Source: Hyphomonadaceae bacterium (GTDB lineage Bacteria; Pseudomonadota; Alphaproteobacteria; Caulobacterales; Hyphomonadaceae). From it: DNA of 64,000 nucleotides. The notes under the pieces were generated by a model. The model saw only the letters and a program-made list of their open reading frames with translations. It was not told the origin of the DNA and made no database searches. Positions 25,872-42,746 of this stretch are shown one piece after another. Location: positions 1 through 64,000 of the forward strand of contig JALHLR010000014.1 of assembly GCA_022844475.1 (NCBI GenBank). Reading direction: 5' to 3'. The position numbers and the translations under genes were made by a program. Position 1 is the stretch's first letter. Every line of letters begins with the position of its first letter.

Positions 25872-27260
25872 ATGGCGATCCCGTTCGCCCTGCGCGCCTG
25901 TCTGCTTGCCTCCGCTGCCGCGGGGATGACCGCGTGCGCCACGAATCCGCCCCTGCAGGCCGCCGCCATCGACTATCGCGGCGACGATCCAGCCCGGTCG
26001 TTAACTCGCGAAGCGCCACGCCCGACCGTGCTCGCCGATAAATCGCGGCCGTCCGCTGCCGCCGCGTCGACTGCTCCGCCCGCACGCCTCGCCCCGAGGC
26101 CGATGCCAGGCATGCCCAGCGACCTCGAGCCATTCCAGCGCGTCGCCGACCTCGGCGCCTCCCCCGGCACCTCCGCTGTCGCCGAGGCCCGCAGCCTTGC
26201 GCCGGAGACGGGCAATCGCCCCGGCGGCACGCGCAAGCTGCCCGATGACAACCCCTCCGCCCGCGCCGTGGAGATCCAGCCTTCGGACACGCTGTACGAC
26301 ATCTCGCGCCGCTACTCGGTCAACATGCGCGCCCTCATCGAGACCAATGCGCTCGAACCTCCCTATGCGCTGGACGTCGGCGGCACGATCTACCTGCCGC
26401 CGCCCAACATCCACGTGGTCGAAGCCGGTGAGACGCTCTACGCCGTCTCCCGCCGCTATAATGTTGATACCCGCTCGCTTGCCCTGCTGAATGGTATCGC
26501 GCGTCCCTTCACCGTCTGGCCGGGTGACGAACTTCTGCTGCCGCCACTCGCCCGGGACCAGGCGCGCGAGCCTGCAAGGTCAGCCCTGGCGCCACCGCCT
26601 CCCGCGTCGCTTGTGGTGGCGGAAGCCAAGCCCCTCCAGCAGCAGGCCTCCGCACCCGCTGCGGTCAAACCGCCAGCCCCAAGGCCGCCCGTCACGAATC
26701 TCCCTGCCAGAGCGCTACCATCTCAGGATGGGCCAATCTCGCTGACTGGAACGGTCGCCACGACCGCCGCTGTCGCGCCAAAGCCTCTGCCGAAAGCGCC
26801 CGCCATTGTCGCGCCGTCGCCTCCGCCGCCGCCCCTTCCGGCGCAGCAAGCGAAGTCCACGCCGTCGACCGCGTCTGGCGAATTCATCTGGCCTGTCTCA
26901 GGCCGGGTCCTGAAGGGCTACGGCCCAGGCTCCGACGGCAGCCGCAATGACGGGATCAACATTGCAGCTGCAAAGGGGGCTGACCTGCGCGCCTCTGCCG
27001 GCGGGGAAGTCGTCTATGCGGGCAACGAGCTGGCCGGCTTCGGTAACCTGATCCTGATCCGCCACCCGGGTGGCTGGGTTACGGCCTATGCCCATTGCGA
27101 CACCATGGCTGTTAGCGAAGGTGACCTTGTCCGGCAGGGCCAGGTCATCGCGACGGCGGGGTCCACGGGCAATGCGGGCGCGCCGCAGGTGCATTTCGAG
27201 CTTCGCAAGGGCAAGGAACCAGTCGATCCGACCCTTCACCTGCCTCCGCTGCAGGGCTGA
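25872..27260 (+). CDS. NlpD-like LysM/M23 lipoprotein, catalytically degenerate
   Basis: A 462-residue outer-membrane-type lipoprotein (lipobox MTAC, Cys22). Two LysM peptidoglycan-binding domains lie at about 133-177 and 180-225, then a proline-rich linker and a C-terminal LytM/M23 domain (about 345-460). The zinc ligands are missing: the first motif reads NDGINIAA where active enzymes have His, and the last reads PQVHFELRKG where active enzymes have HxH. This matches the NlpD/EnvC type that activates amidases rather than cutting peptidoglycan itself. Linkage to pcm is typical for nlpD genes. Confidence 0.9.
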   Translation: MAIPFALRACLLASAAAGMTACATNPPLQAAAIDYRGDDPARSLTREAPRPTVLADKSRPSAAAASTAPPARLAPRPMPGMPSDLEPFQRVADLGASPGTSAVAEARSLAPETGNRPGGTRKLPDDNPSARAVEIQPSDTLYDISRRYSVNMRALIETNALEPPYALDVGGTIYLPPPNIHVVEAGETLYAVSRRYNVDTRSLALLNGIARPFTVWPGDELLLPPLARDQAREPARSALAPPPPASLVVAEAKPLQQQASAPAAVKPPAPRPPVTNLPARALPSQDGPISLTGTVATTAAVAPKPLPKAPAIVAPSPPPPPLPAQQAKSTPSTASGEFIWPVSGRVLKGYGPGSDGSRNDGINIAAAKGADLRASAGGEVVYAGNELAGFGNLILIRHPGGWVTAYAHCDTMAVSEGDLVRQGQVIATAGSTGNAGAPQVHFELRKGKEPVDPTLHLPPLQG

Positions 27261-27290
27261 TCAGCCCGAGGCCTGCAAAAACAGCGCACA

Positions 27291-27318
27291 TTGCCAAGGG
27301 TACGCCTCCCGATATAGT
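27291..27318 (+). promoter_or_regulatory. Promoter of yajC-secD
   Basis: TTGCCA at 27291-27296 and TATAGT at 27313-27318 are separated by 16 bases. They lie 60 bases upstream of yajC, just after the nlpD-like gene. Confidence 0.65.
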
Positions 27319-27377
27319 CCGCCCGCTTCAGCCTCCCCATATCCGCGGGAGCGCGCAGAGATTCCCACGGAGACACG

Positions 27378-27734
27378 ATGCTGCCGATCCCGATGTTCTT
27401 CCAGCAAGCCGCGCCGGCCGCCGCCGCCCCCGGCGGCGGCGATATGCTGATGAGCCTCATGCTGCCGATCGGCATGATCGTGATCTTCTACTTCCTGCTC
27501 ATCCGCCCGCAGAACCAGCGCATGAAGAAGCACCGCGCCATGATCGCGGCGGTCAAGAAGGGCGATACCGTGATCACCCAGGGCGGCATCATCGGCCGCA
27601 TTTTCAAGCTGGGCGACGATGAAGTCACGATCGATACCGGCGAGGGCGGCAAGCTCCGCATCGTGCGTTCAATGATCGTCGATGTGAAGAACAAGCCCGA
27701 CCAGGCCCCGGCCAACGACGTCAAGGAAGGCTGA
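27378..27734 (+). CDS. yajC: Preprotein translocase subunit YajC
   Basis: Small single-span accessory protein of the SecDF complex, 118 residues. A short N-terminus with FFQQAAPAAAA leads to a membrane helix (MSLMLPIGMIVIFYFLLIRP) and the conserved cytoplasmic text PQNQRMKKHRAMIAAVKKGD, DTVITQGGIIGRI. secD starts seven bases after its stop. Confidence 0.95.
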   Translation: MLPIPMFFQQAAPAAAAPGGGDMLMSLMLPIGMIVIFYFLLIRPQNQRMKKHRAMIAAVKKGDTVITQGGIIGRIFKLGDDEVTIDTGEGGKLRIVRSMIVDVKNKPDQAPANDVKEG

Positions 27735-27741
27735 TCCTTCC

Positions 27742-29325
27742 ATGCTGCTGCGCTTTCCGCCCTGGAAGGTGGCTCTCGTCCTCGCGACGCTGATCCTCGG
27801 CCTTCTGCTGACACTGCCGAACGTGCTGACCGAAAAGCAGCGCGAGGACTATTTCAGCTGGTGGCCGACGCAGCCGCTCAAGCTTGGTCTCGACCTGAAG
27901 GGCGGGGCTTCAATTTCCCTTGAGATCCCCGAGGAGGACCTGCGCACCAACGAGTTGCGTCAGGTCAACCGCATGGTGGGTGAGAAGCTGCGCGAAACGC
28001 CGCTTATTCCCGTCCGCGAGCGCACGCCACAGGGCGATTCCGTCCTCGTGCGCGTCACCAACTCAGCTGACACGCAGCGCGCAATTGACCGGCTCAGGAC
28101 GTTGGGCGGGACGGATGTCTACACCATTGGCCAGCGCGCCGACGGCGCCATCGAGGTCAAGTTCACCGAGGCGCGGTTCGACCAGCTGATGGAGAGCGCC
28201 ATTCAGGCGTCCCGCCAGGCGATCCAGCGCCGCGCGGACGGCTCGGGCCTGGTCGAACCAAATATCGTTCAGCAGGGCGAAAACCGTGTTTTGATTGAGG
28301 TTCCGGGCCTGACACCGGAGCGCGTCAACGAACTTGTCGACCTGCTGACGCAGGCGGGCGTGCTGACCTTCAACATGGTCGACACCCAGGCGGACCCGAG
28401 CCAGTACCAGATCGGCGTGCCGCGCAACAACCGCATCGCCTTGCCGAACGAAAGCATGGGCGGTGCGCCGCAGGTGATCATGCTCGACCCGATCATTACG
28501 GGCAATGATCTTTCGAACGCCTTCCAGGCCTACGATGAAAGGAATCAGCCCAGCATTTCCTTCAGCCTTCACGCTCAGGGGGCCCAGAAATTCGGGCGTG
28601 CGACGACCACCAATGTCGGTCGTCCATTCGCCATCGTGCTCGACAACAAGATCATTTCCGCCCCCACCATCGAGACCCCGATCATGGGCGGAACCGGGCG
28701 CATTACCGGTTCATTCACGATGCAGGAGGCCAACGACCTCGCCGTGGTGCTGAAGTCCGGCCAGCTCCCGGCGAAGCTTGTCGTCGTCGAGCGCCGGGTC
28801 GTCGATCCCAGCCTCGGAGCGGATTCGATCCAGGCCGGCGTCACGGCGTCGATTGTCGGCGTGATCCTGGTGGCGATCTTCATGATCGGCACCTACGGCC
28901 TGCTCGGAATTTTCGCCGTTATCGCCCTCATCTGCAACATGTGGATGATGATCGGCGTGCTGTCAGGTTTCGGCGCGACACTCACCTTGCCAGGCATCGC
29001 CGGCATCCTGCTCACCATGGGCATGGCGGTCGACTACAACGTGCTGATCTTCGAGCGGATTCGCGAGGAGAAACGGGCGGGGCGTTCGCCCATCACCTCG
29101 GTCGAGGCCGGTTATGAAATGGCCATGGCGACCATTGTCGACGCCAACGTGACCCACCTGGTCGCGGCGCTGGTGATGTTCAATCTGGGCGAGGGTCCGG
29201 TGCGCGGTTTCGCCTTGACGCTTGCGATCGGCGTCCTCACCTCGATCTTCACGGCGGTCATCGTGGCCCGCTGGGTCATGTCGATCTGGCTGCGCACCGC
29301 CCGGCCGAAATGGATACCTATCTAG
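27742..29325 (+). CDS. secD: Protein translocase subunit SecD
   Basis: RND-type membrane subunit that uses the proton motive force to complete Sec-dependent export; 527 residues. It has the N-terminal helix, the SecD-specific motif LKLGLDLKGGASISLEI in the first periplasmic region, the P1 domain with SGLVEPNIVQQGENRVLIEV, and five C-terminal membrane helices ending in MGMAVDYNVLIFERIREEKR. The length is normal for SecD alone, so secF is not fused to it. secF, which nearly always follows, is absent: secE comes next after 84 bases. Confidence 0.96.
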   Translation: MLLRFPPWKVALVLATLILGLLLTLPNVLTEKQREDYFSWWPTQPLKLGLDLKGGASISLEIPEEDLRTNELRQVNRMVGEKLRETPLIPVRERTPQGDSVLVRVTNSADTQRAIDRLRTLGGTDVYTIGQRADGAIEVKFTEARFDQLMESAIQASRQAIQRRADGSGLVEPNIVQQGENRVLIEVPGLTPERVNELVDLLTQAGVLTFNMVDTQADPSQYQIGVPRNNRIALPNESMGGAPQVIMLDPIITGNDLSNAFQAYDERNQPSISFSLHAQGAQKFGRATTTNVGRPFAIVLDNKIISAPTIETPIMGGTGRITGSFTMQEANDLAVVLKSGQLPAKLVVVERRVVDPSLGADSIQAGVTASIVGVILVAIFMIGTYGLLGIFAVIALICNMWMMIGVLSGFGATLTLPGIAGILLTMGMAVDYNVLIFERIREEKRAGRSPITSVEAGYEMAMATIVDANVTHLVAALVMFNLGEGPVRGFALTLAIGVLTSIFTAVIVARWVMSIWLRTARPKWIPI

Positions 29326-29409
29326 CAGGCGCGGCCCGAAGCGCACTTTTCCCCATGGACGGGCCGACGCCTTTGTCTTAGACGGTCGCCTTCAACCCCC
29401 CGGAATATC

Positions 29410-29664
29410 ATGAAATCGCCTACCGGAACGTCCGAAGCCAATGCACCTGCCCCGAAGAAGCGGGTCGGACCGCTGACCTTCATCAGCCAGGTCAGGGCTG
29501 AAGCGCGCAAGGTCACCTGGACGAGCCGCAAGGAAACGATCGCGGCATCGATCATGGTGGCGATCATGGTGGTCATGGCCGCGATCTTCTTCTACGCGAC
29601 GGATTCCCTCGTGAAACTGCTGGTCTGGCTTGTTACGGGCATCTCAACAGGGACGCCGAACTGA
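29410..29664 (+). CDS. secE: Preprotein translocase subunit SecE
   Basis: Essential clamp subunit of the SecYEG channel, 84 residues, single-span type. The conserved amphipathic segment FISQVRAEARKVTWTSRKET precedes the membrane helix (IMVAIMVVMAAIFFYATDSL). nusG starts on its last base, the usual pairing. No tRNA-Trp gene is upstream, unlike in many bacteria. Confidence 0.95.
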   Translation: MKSPTGTSEANAPAPKKRVGPLTFISQVRAEARKVTWTSRKETIAASIMVAIMVVMAAIFFYATDSLVKLLVWLVTGISTGTPN

Positions 29665-30206
29665 TGGCTGATGCGCGCTGGTATATCGTTCACGCCTACT
29701 CGAACTTCGAGAAGAAGGTCGCCTCGACCATTCGCGAGCAGGCCGACATGCAGGGCCTGACGGACCTTATCGAAGAGATCGAGGTTCCGACCGAAGAAGT
29801 CGTCGAGGTCGTCCGCGGTCGCAAGCGCACCATCGAGAAGCGCCACATGCCCGGCTATGTGCTCGTGAAGATGCGCATGACGGACGAGGCCTACCACCTC
29901 ATCAAGAACACCCCGAAAGTCACCGGCTTCCTGGGCGCCGAGGGCGGCAAGAAGCCGCTCCCGGTCCCGCAGCGGGAAGTCGACCAGATCCTCGGCAAGG
30001 TCGAAGCGGGCACGATCGAGCGCGCCCGCCCGAAAATGCAGTTCGAGATCGGCGAGAAGGTCAAGGTCACCGACGGCCCGTTCGCCTCCTTTGAAGGCGC
30101 GGTGGACTCGATCGACGAAGACACCGGCCGCCTCAAGGTCACGGTAACCATCTTCGGCCGCGCGACGCCCGTGGACCTGGAATACGGCCAGGTTACGAAG
30201 GTCTGA
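29664..30206 (+). CDS. nusG: Transcription termination/antitermination protein NusG
   Basis: RNA-polymerase-binding elongation factor, 180 residues. The NGN domain begins WYIVHAYSNFEKKVASTIRE and contains VPTEEVVEVVRGRKRTIEKR plus MPGYVLVKM. The C-terminal KOW domain is FEIGEKVKVTDGPFASFEGA. Its start overlaps the secE stop. Confidence 0.97.
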   Translation: MADARWYIVHAYSNFEKKVASTIREQADMQGLTDLIEEIEVPTEEVVEVVRGRKRTIEKRHMPGYVLVKMRMTDEAYHLIKNTPKVTGFLGAEGGKKPLPVPQREVDQILGKVEAGTIERARPKMQFEIGEKVKVTDGPFASFEGAVDSIDEDTGRLKVTVTIFGRATPVDLEYGQVTKV

Positions 30207-30232
30207 TCGGGCGGCTCAGGCCGCAAAAGCGC

Positions 30233-30261
30233 TTGCAATTCAGCCGGACAGCCCGTATTGC
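30233..30261 (+). promoter_or_regulatory. Promoter of rplK-rplA
   Basis: TTGCAA at 30233-30238, 17-base spacer, TATTGC at 30256-30261. It lies 27 bases after nusG and 120 bases before rplK, leaving a leader that could carry L1-dependent control. Confidence 0.6.
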
Positions 30262-30380
30262 CCCGCCTTCGCGTGGGAGGCCTTAGCCCGCCCCACCACG
30301 CACCCCCCGCCTTTCCGGATGGTCCGGCGAGGCCCGCTTGCCGGTGAAACACCCGTCAGGCTGCCACAAGTGAGGGAAAC

Positions 30381-30812
30381 ATGGCAAAGAAACTGCTGGG
30401 GAGCCTGAAGCTTCAGGTTCCCGCCGGAGCCGCTAACCCGTCTCCGCCAATCGGCCCCGCTCTCGGTCAGCGCGGCATCAACATCATGGAATTCTGCAAG
30501 GCGTTCAACGCCCGTACGGCGCAGGAAACGAAGGGCACGCCCCTTCCCGTGGTCATCACCTATTACCAGGACAAGTCGTTCACCTTCGAGATCAAGACGC
30601 CCCCGGCGTCCTACCTCCTGAAGCAGGCGGCGAAGATCCAGTCCGGCTCGAAGCTGCCGGGCCGCGACAGCGCCGGCACGGTCACGATGGCCCAGTGCCG
30701 CGAGATCGCTCAGAAAAAACTCAAGGACCTGAACACGAACGACGTGGAAGCAGGCGCCAAGATCATCGCCGGCTCCGCCCGCGCGATGGGTCTTCAAGTG
30801 ACGGGAGCGTAG
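30381..30812 (+). CDS. rplK: 50S ribosomal protein L11
   Basis: Stalk-base protein of the GTPase-associated centre, 143 residues. The start [20 protein letters not shown] and [20 protein letters not shown] match the N-terminal domain with the proline-rich hinge; the C-terminal RNA-binding domain contains [20 protein letters not shown]. rplA follows after four bases. Confidence 0.97.
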   Translation: MAKKLLGSLKLQVPAGAANPSPPIGPALGQRGINIMEFCKAFNARTAQETKGTPLPVVITYYQDKSFTFEIKTPPASYLLKQAAKIQSGSKLPGRDSAGTVTMAQCREIAQKKLKDLNTNDVEAGAKIIAGSARAMGLQVTGA

Positions 30813-30816
30813 TCCA

Positions 30817-31521
30817 ATGGCACTCGGAAAACGCACCACCGCCGCCCGCAAGACCGTCGACCCGACCAAGGTCTACAAGGTCACGGACGCCGTGAAACTC
30901 GTGAAGGGCAACGCCAAGGCGAAGTTCGACGAGACGATCGAGATCGCCGTCAACCTCGGCATCGACCCGAAACAGGCGGACCAGAACGTCCGCGGCGTCG
31001 TCAACCTGCCGGCCGGAACCGGCCGCACGGTCCGCGTCGCCGTGTTCGCGCGCGACAAGAAAGCCGACGAAGCCCGCGCCGCCGGCGCTGACATCGTTGG
31101 CGCAGAGGACCTGTTCGAGACCGTGAACGGCGGCAAGGTCGATTTCGACCGCGTCATCGCAACGCCGGACATGATGGCCCTCGTCGGCCGTCTCGGTAAG
31201 GTGCTGGGCCCGCGCGGCCTGATGCCGAACCCCAAAGTCGGCACCGTCACCCCGAACGTCACGCAAGCCGTGAAAGACGCCAAGGGCGGCTCGGTCGAGT
31301 TCCGCGCCGAAAAGACCGGCATCATCCACGCCGGCGTCGGCAAGGCCTCGTTCTCTGAAGCTGACCTCGAGAAGAACGTCCGCGCCTTCGTTGGCGCGCT
31401 TGTGAAGGCCCGCCCGTCCGGCGCCAAGGGCACCTACGTCAAGAAGATCGCGATCTCCTCGACCATGGGTCCCGGCGTCTCCGTCGATGTGACCGACCTC
31501 TCGTCGGCTCCGGCGCAGTAA
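30817..31521 (+). CDS. rplA: 50S ribosomal protein L1
   Basis: L1-stalk protein and likely translational repressor of its own operon, 234 residues. The conserved segments [40 protein letters not shown] and [20 protein letters not shown] are present. A strong hairpin terminator lies 24 bases after the stop, separating it from rplJL. Confidence 0.97.
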   Translation: MALGKRTTAARKTVDPTKVYKVTDAVKLVKGNAKAKFDETIEIAVNLGIDPKQADQNVRGVVNLPAGTGRTVRVAVFARDKKADEARAAGADIVGAEDLFETVNGGKVDFDRVIATPDMMALVGRLGKVLGPRGLMPNPKVGTVTPNVTQAVKDAKGGSVEFRAEKTGIIHAGVGKASFSEADLEKNVRAFVGALVKARPSGAKGTYVKKIAISSTMGPGVSVDVTDLSSAPAQ

Positions 31522-31545
31522 GCCGGACCGGCCAGTTGAATCGGC

Positions 31546-31575
31546 AAAGGCCGGCGGAGCGATCCGCCGGCCTTT
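31546..31575 (+). terminator. Terminator/attenuator after rplA
   Basis: AAAGGCCGGCGGA and TCCGCCGGCCTTT form a perfect 13-pair stem closed by a GCGA tetraloop, ending in a short T-run on the stem side. It separates the L11-L1 transcript from the L10-L12 promoter. Confidence 0.85.
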
Positions 31576-31682
31576 CCATCTGGGTTGATCGTCCCCCATT
31601 CGCCGTCGCTCAGGTCCGATCCTTCGACTTTGCTGCCCTTCCAAGGGCCGGATCAGCATTCTGGAAAAAAGCAAGGCCCCGC

Positions 31683-31711
31683 TTGCAACAAACCGGGGAG
31701 GGGGCTATAGA
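31683..31711 (+). promoter_or_regulatory. Promoter of rplJ-rplL-rpoBC
   Basis: TTGCAA at 31683-31688, exactly 17 bases, TATAGA at 31706-31711. It gives an untranslated leader of about 365 bases before rplJ. Confidence 0.75.
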
Positions 31712-31765
31712 CGCCCCCTGAACGGGAGATTCGTTAACGCGAGCCTCCCGTTTCTCGTCCGAGAT

Positions 31766-31827
31766 TGCAGGTGGAGCAAAGCACAAGACCAGACTAACTA
31801 CCTGGTCTTGCTCCTCAATTTCCTGCA
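31766..31827 (+). promoter_or_regulatory. L10 leader (autoregulatory RNA structure)
   Basis: Three nested helices can form: TGCAGG (31766-31771) with CCTGCA (31822-31827), GGAG (31773-31776) with CTCC (31811-31814), and CAAGACCAG (31784-31792) with CTGGTCTTG (31802-31810). The seven unpaired bases CAAAGCA on one side of the middle helix make the asymmetric bulge expected of the L10-binding kink-turn. Binding of the L10-L12 complex here is known to repress rplJL translation in other bacteria. Confidence 0.7.
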
Positions 31828-31863
31828 TGAGACGGGGTGTGACGTGTCAGGGAGCGGCGTTTG

Positions 31864-31883
31864 CCAATGGAAATTTCCATTGG
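31864..31883. repeat. Perfect 20-bp palindrome in the rplJ leader
   Basis: CCAATGGAAA is followed directly by its exact reverse complement TTTCCATTGG. It is AT-richer than its surroundings and lies 153 bases downstream of the promoter. It could be a protein-binding operator or an RNA hairpin without a loop spacer. Confidence 0.7.
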
Positions 31884-32082
31884 GCGGGCGACGTGGCCCT
31901 GGAGTTCGTTTTGCCCTGGGACGGGGGCGCGCTGGTCAGGTGACCGCGAGCCCTCTCCGTGTAACGGCCGGTAGCCTAACAGGCGTCCGGGCGTGCTGGA
32001 AGGGGCTAAGGCGGGTGCCGCGTCCTGCGTGCGCTTCCTGGGGCGATCGGGATTGTCCGGTCGTCCAACCTGGAGACCGCAT

Positions 32083-32598
32083 ATGGATAAAGCTGGAAAA
32101 GCGGTGGCGCTGGAGGCCTACAAGAAGGTCTTCGCCGACGCCGGCGTGATCGTTGTCACGCAATATTCCGGGTTGACCGTAACGCAGCTCACGGATCTGC
32201 GCGTCAAGCTCAAGGGCGAGGGCGCAAATCTCAAGGTCATCAAGAACCGGCTTGCGAAGATCGCGCTGGACGGAAAAGGCGGGGAAGCCGCGGCCAACAT
32301 GTTCGTTGGTCCTGTGGCGATCGCCTTCTCTCCGGATCCGGTCGCGGCCTCGAAAGTCGTGGCGGAGTTCGCCAAGGGGAACGAAAAGCTCGTTCTCGTC
32401 GGCGCGCTCATGGGCGACACAGTGCTCGACCAGAACGGCGTGAAGCAGCTTGCTTCGCTCCCGTCGCTGGACCAGCTCCGTGGCAAGATCATCGGCCTCA
32501 TCCAGGCTCCGGCGACCAAGATCGCTGGCGTCGTGGCTGCGCCGGCGGCTCAGCTCGCTCGCGTCATTGGCGCTTACGCCAACAAGGACGCCGCCTGA
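32083..32598 (+). CDS. rplJ: 50S ribosomal protein L10
   Basis: Stalk protein that anchors L7/L12 dimers, 171 residues. MDKAGKAVALEAYKKVFADA is the conserved start, followed by LTVTQLTDLRVKLKGEGANL and the central IKNRLAKIAL; the C-terminal helix LARVIGAYANK binds L12. ATG 32083 is chosen over an upstream frame opening at 31993, which has no family match. Confidence 0.96.
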   Translation: MDKAGKAVALEAYKKVFADAGVIVVTQYSGLTVTQLTDLRVKLKGEGANLKVIKNRLAKIALDGKGGEAAANMFVGPVAIAFSPDPVAASKVVAEFAKGNEKLVLVGALMGDTVLDQNGVKQLASLPSLDQLRGKIIGLIQAPATKIAGVVAAPAAQLARVIGAYANKDAA

Positions 32599-32656
32599 GA
32601 CCTTCTGCTCAACGAGACACCCCTAGTCACACACCCGAACTCAAGGAAAACCTCAA

Positions 32657-33034
32657 ATGTCGAAACTTGATAAAATCGTCGAAGACCTGTCCTCGCTGAC
32701 GGTCCTCGAAGCCGCCGACCTCGCCAAGCTTCTCGAAGAGAAGTGGGGCGTCTCGGCCGCTGCTCCGGTCGCTGTCGCTGCCGGCCCGGCCGCTGCTGCT
32801 GCTCCGGCCGCTGAAGCCCAGACCGAGTTCACCGTCATCCTGAAGGATGCCGGCGACAAGAAAATCAACGTCATCAAAGTCGTTCGCGAAGTCGTGCCGA
32901 GCCTCGGCCTGAAAGAAGCGAAAGACCTCGTGGAAGCTGCTCCCAAGGCCGTCAAGGAAGGCGTCACCAAGGAAGAAGCCGACACTATCAAGAAGAAGCT
33001 GGAAGAGTCCGGCGCCAAGGTCGAAATCAAGTAA
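32657..33034 (+). CDS. rplL: 50S ribosomal protein L7/L12
   Basis: Flexible stalk protein that recruits translation factors, 125 residues. The N-terminal dimerisation helix ([20 protein letters not shown]), an Ala-rich hinge ([10 protein letters not shown]) and the globular C-terminal domain with [20 protein letters not shown] are all present. It lies 58 bases after rplJ. Confidence 0.97.
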   Translation: MSKLDKIVEDLSSLTVLEAADLAKLLEEKWGVSAAAPVAVAAGPAAAAAPAAEAQTEFTVILKDAGDKKINVIKVVREVVPSLGLKEAKDLVEAAPKAVKEGVTKEEADTIKKKLEESGAKVEIK

Positions 33035-33048
33035 GGCCTTGTTCGCGT

Positions 33049-33073
33049 CGCCGGAGGGCATGTCTCTCCGGCG
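33049..33073 (+). terminator. Attenuator-like hairpin between rplL and rpoB
   Basis: CGCCGGAG and CTCCGGCG form eight pairs around a nine-base loop, 15 bases after rplL, without a T-run. Partial termination here would lower rpoBC relative to rplJL, as known in other bacteria. Confidence 0.55.
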
Positions 33074-33244
33074 GCGCGTACTGCCTTCTTCCCCCAGCGC
33101 AGGAGGGGTTGACGGCGGTGGTAGAGTTCTCCCGGCGGTTCGATTCCGGACCGTCCCTGCGCACCGGATACTAACGGTCCAACGGCGCCGCCCGATCATC
33201 GCGGGCGGAAGCTGCGGCCCAGAAAAAAGCGAGCTAACCAGCAC

Positions 33245-37351
<4,107 letters not shown>

Positions 37352-37434
37352 ACGTCATCGCCGCCTGCCTTTCGCAATGAATATCCGTGGGGCCCGAGGG
37401 CTCCACGGTCACCCCAAGAGGGAGACTACTCAGG

Positions 37435-41586
<4,152 letters not shown>

Positions 41587-41611
41587 GCCAGACCAGACCA
41601 GAACGATCGAG

Positions 41612-41633
41612 GCGGCGGGCGAAAGTCCGCCGC
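41612..41633 (+). terminator. Terminator after rpoC
   Basis: GCGGCGGGC and GTCCGCCGC pair over nine positions (one G-U) around a GAAA tetraloop, followed by TTTCGTTTCT. It ends the rplJL-rpoBC transcript before the M28 peptidase gene. Confidence 0.85.
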
Positions 41634-41714
41634 TTTCGTTTCTGGCGCATCCGTTCGGCTTCCCATCGGCCGTGCCGCCCCTACACTGCGAACCAGCCTC
41701 ACTCCGGAGCCACG

Positions 41715-42677
41715 ATGCGAGCCTTCCTCCTGCTAGCCATCGCCGCGCTCGCCGCCTGTGCGCCTCAGCCTGTCATCTCGCCATCGCAGATGGCCGCCAC
41801 GCCTGCGCCGCTGACGGCTGAGCAGCAATTGCTGGAAGATGTCCGGATACTCTCGGCGGACGACATGGAGGGCAGGCTGGTCGGCAGCCCTGGCGGCGCC
41901 AGGGCGCGGTCCTATATCCTGGACCGGCTCGACGAGATCGGCCTGGCGCCCGCGCTTGGCGCGTCCCTCGAGCACCCGTTCCAGTTCAGGCGGCAGGCTG
42001 ACACGCTGACCGGTGTGAATCTGCTGGCGATGATCCCTGGCACGGGCGGGTCCAACCGGGCGCTTCTGGTCATGGCGCACTACGACCATGTCGGTGTGCA
42101 GAACGGTGAAATCTTCAACGGAGCGGACGACAACGCGTCAGGCGTCGCGGCGCTCCTTCAGATCGCGGCCTCGATGAAATCGCGCGCGCCACTTCATGAC
42201 GTGATCTTCGCCATCGTTGATGCGGAAGAGGGCGGCCTGCGCGGGGCCCGCGCCATGGTGGCCGACCCGGCATTCAAACCGTTGCTCGACCGCACTGTCC
42301 TGGCCGTCAACTTCGACATGATCAGCCGGTCGGACAAGAATGAGCTCTACGCCGCCGGCGCCTACCACTTTCCCTGGCTCAAGCCCCGACTCGACGCCAT
42401 TGCCGCCGACGCAAAGGTTACCCTGAAGCAGGGCCACGATTCGCCGCTGCCCAGGGATCAGGATTGGAGCACCCAGTCCGACCATGGCGCGTTTCATCAG
42501 CTGAAGCGCCCGTGGGTGTATTTCGGGGTCGAAGATCATCCCGATTACCACAAGCCGACTGATGATTTCGCAGCCATACCCCAGGACTTTTTCCTGCGCT
42601 CCGCCGCCACGGTAGAGCTTGCAACAAGGGCGTTTGATCGCGATCTGGAAGCGATCGCGCAGGAGGCGGGACGCTAG
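41715..42677 (+). CDS. M28-family metallopeptidase, lipoprotein
   Basis: A 320-residue predicted lipoprotein (signal MRAFLLLAIAALAAC, Cys15) of the M28 aminopeptidase family. The two-zinc site can be read in order: His in MAHYDHVG, Asp in NGADDNASG, the Glu pair in VDAEEGGL, Asp in VNFDMISR, and His in EDHPDYHKPTDD. It probably trims peptides in the periplasm; M28 members also include glutaminyl cyclases, so peptidase activity is likely but not certain. It sits between the rpoC terminator and the rpsL promoters, unrelated in function to both. Confidence 0.9.
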   Translation: MRAFLLLAIAALAACAPQPVISPSQMAATPAPLTAEQQLLEDVRILSADDMEGRLVGSPGGARARSYILDRLDEIGLAPALGASLEHPFQFRRQADTLTGVNLLAMIPGTGGSNRALLVMAHYDHVGVQNGEIFNGADDNASGVAALLQIAASMKSRAPLHDVIFAIVDAEEGGLRGARAMVADPAFKPLLDRTVLAVNFDMISRSDKNELYAAGAYHFPWLKPRLDAIAADAKVTLKQGHDSPLPRDQDWSTQSDHGAFHQLKRPWVYFGVEDHPDYHKPTDDFAAIPQDFFLRSAATVELATRAFDRDLEAIAQEAGR

Positions 42678-42746
42678 CGCCCGCTTTCGCGTGTCAGGCG
42701 GGAGCGTCCAGGACATCCGGTCGGCAGATTCCGGCTCCGGTCGCAC

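Larger units (their letters stand above)
31522..32082. other. 561-base region between rplA and rplJ
   Basis: No gene is supported here. In order it holds the rplA terminator (31546-31575), the rplJ promoter (31683-31711), an L10-type leader structure (31766-31827), a perfect 20-bp palindrome (31864-31883), a small GGTCA/TGACC inverted repeat near 31935 and about 140 bases with no recognised element before the rplJ start. Confidence 0.6.

Noticed and set aside
33100-33165. tRNA-like text upstream of rpoB (GGTAGAG followed by GGTTCGATTCC)
   Set aside because: Only about ten bases separate the D-loop-like and T-loop-like parts, with no room for an anticodon arm and no acceptor stem pairing.
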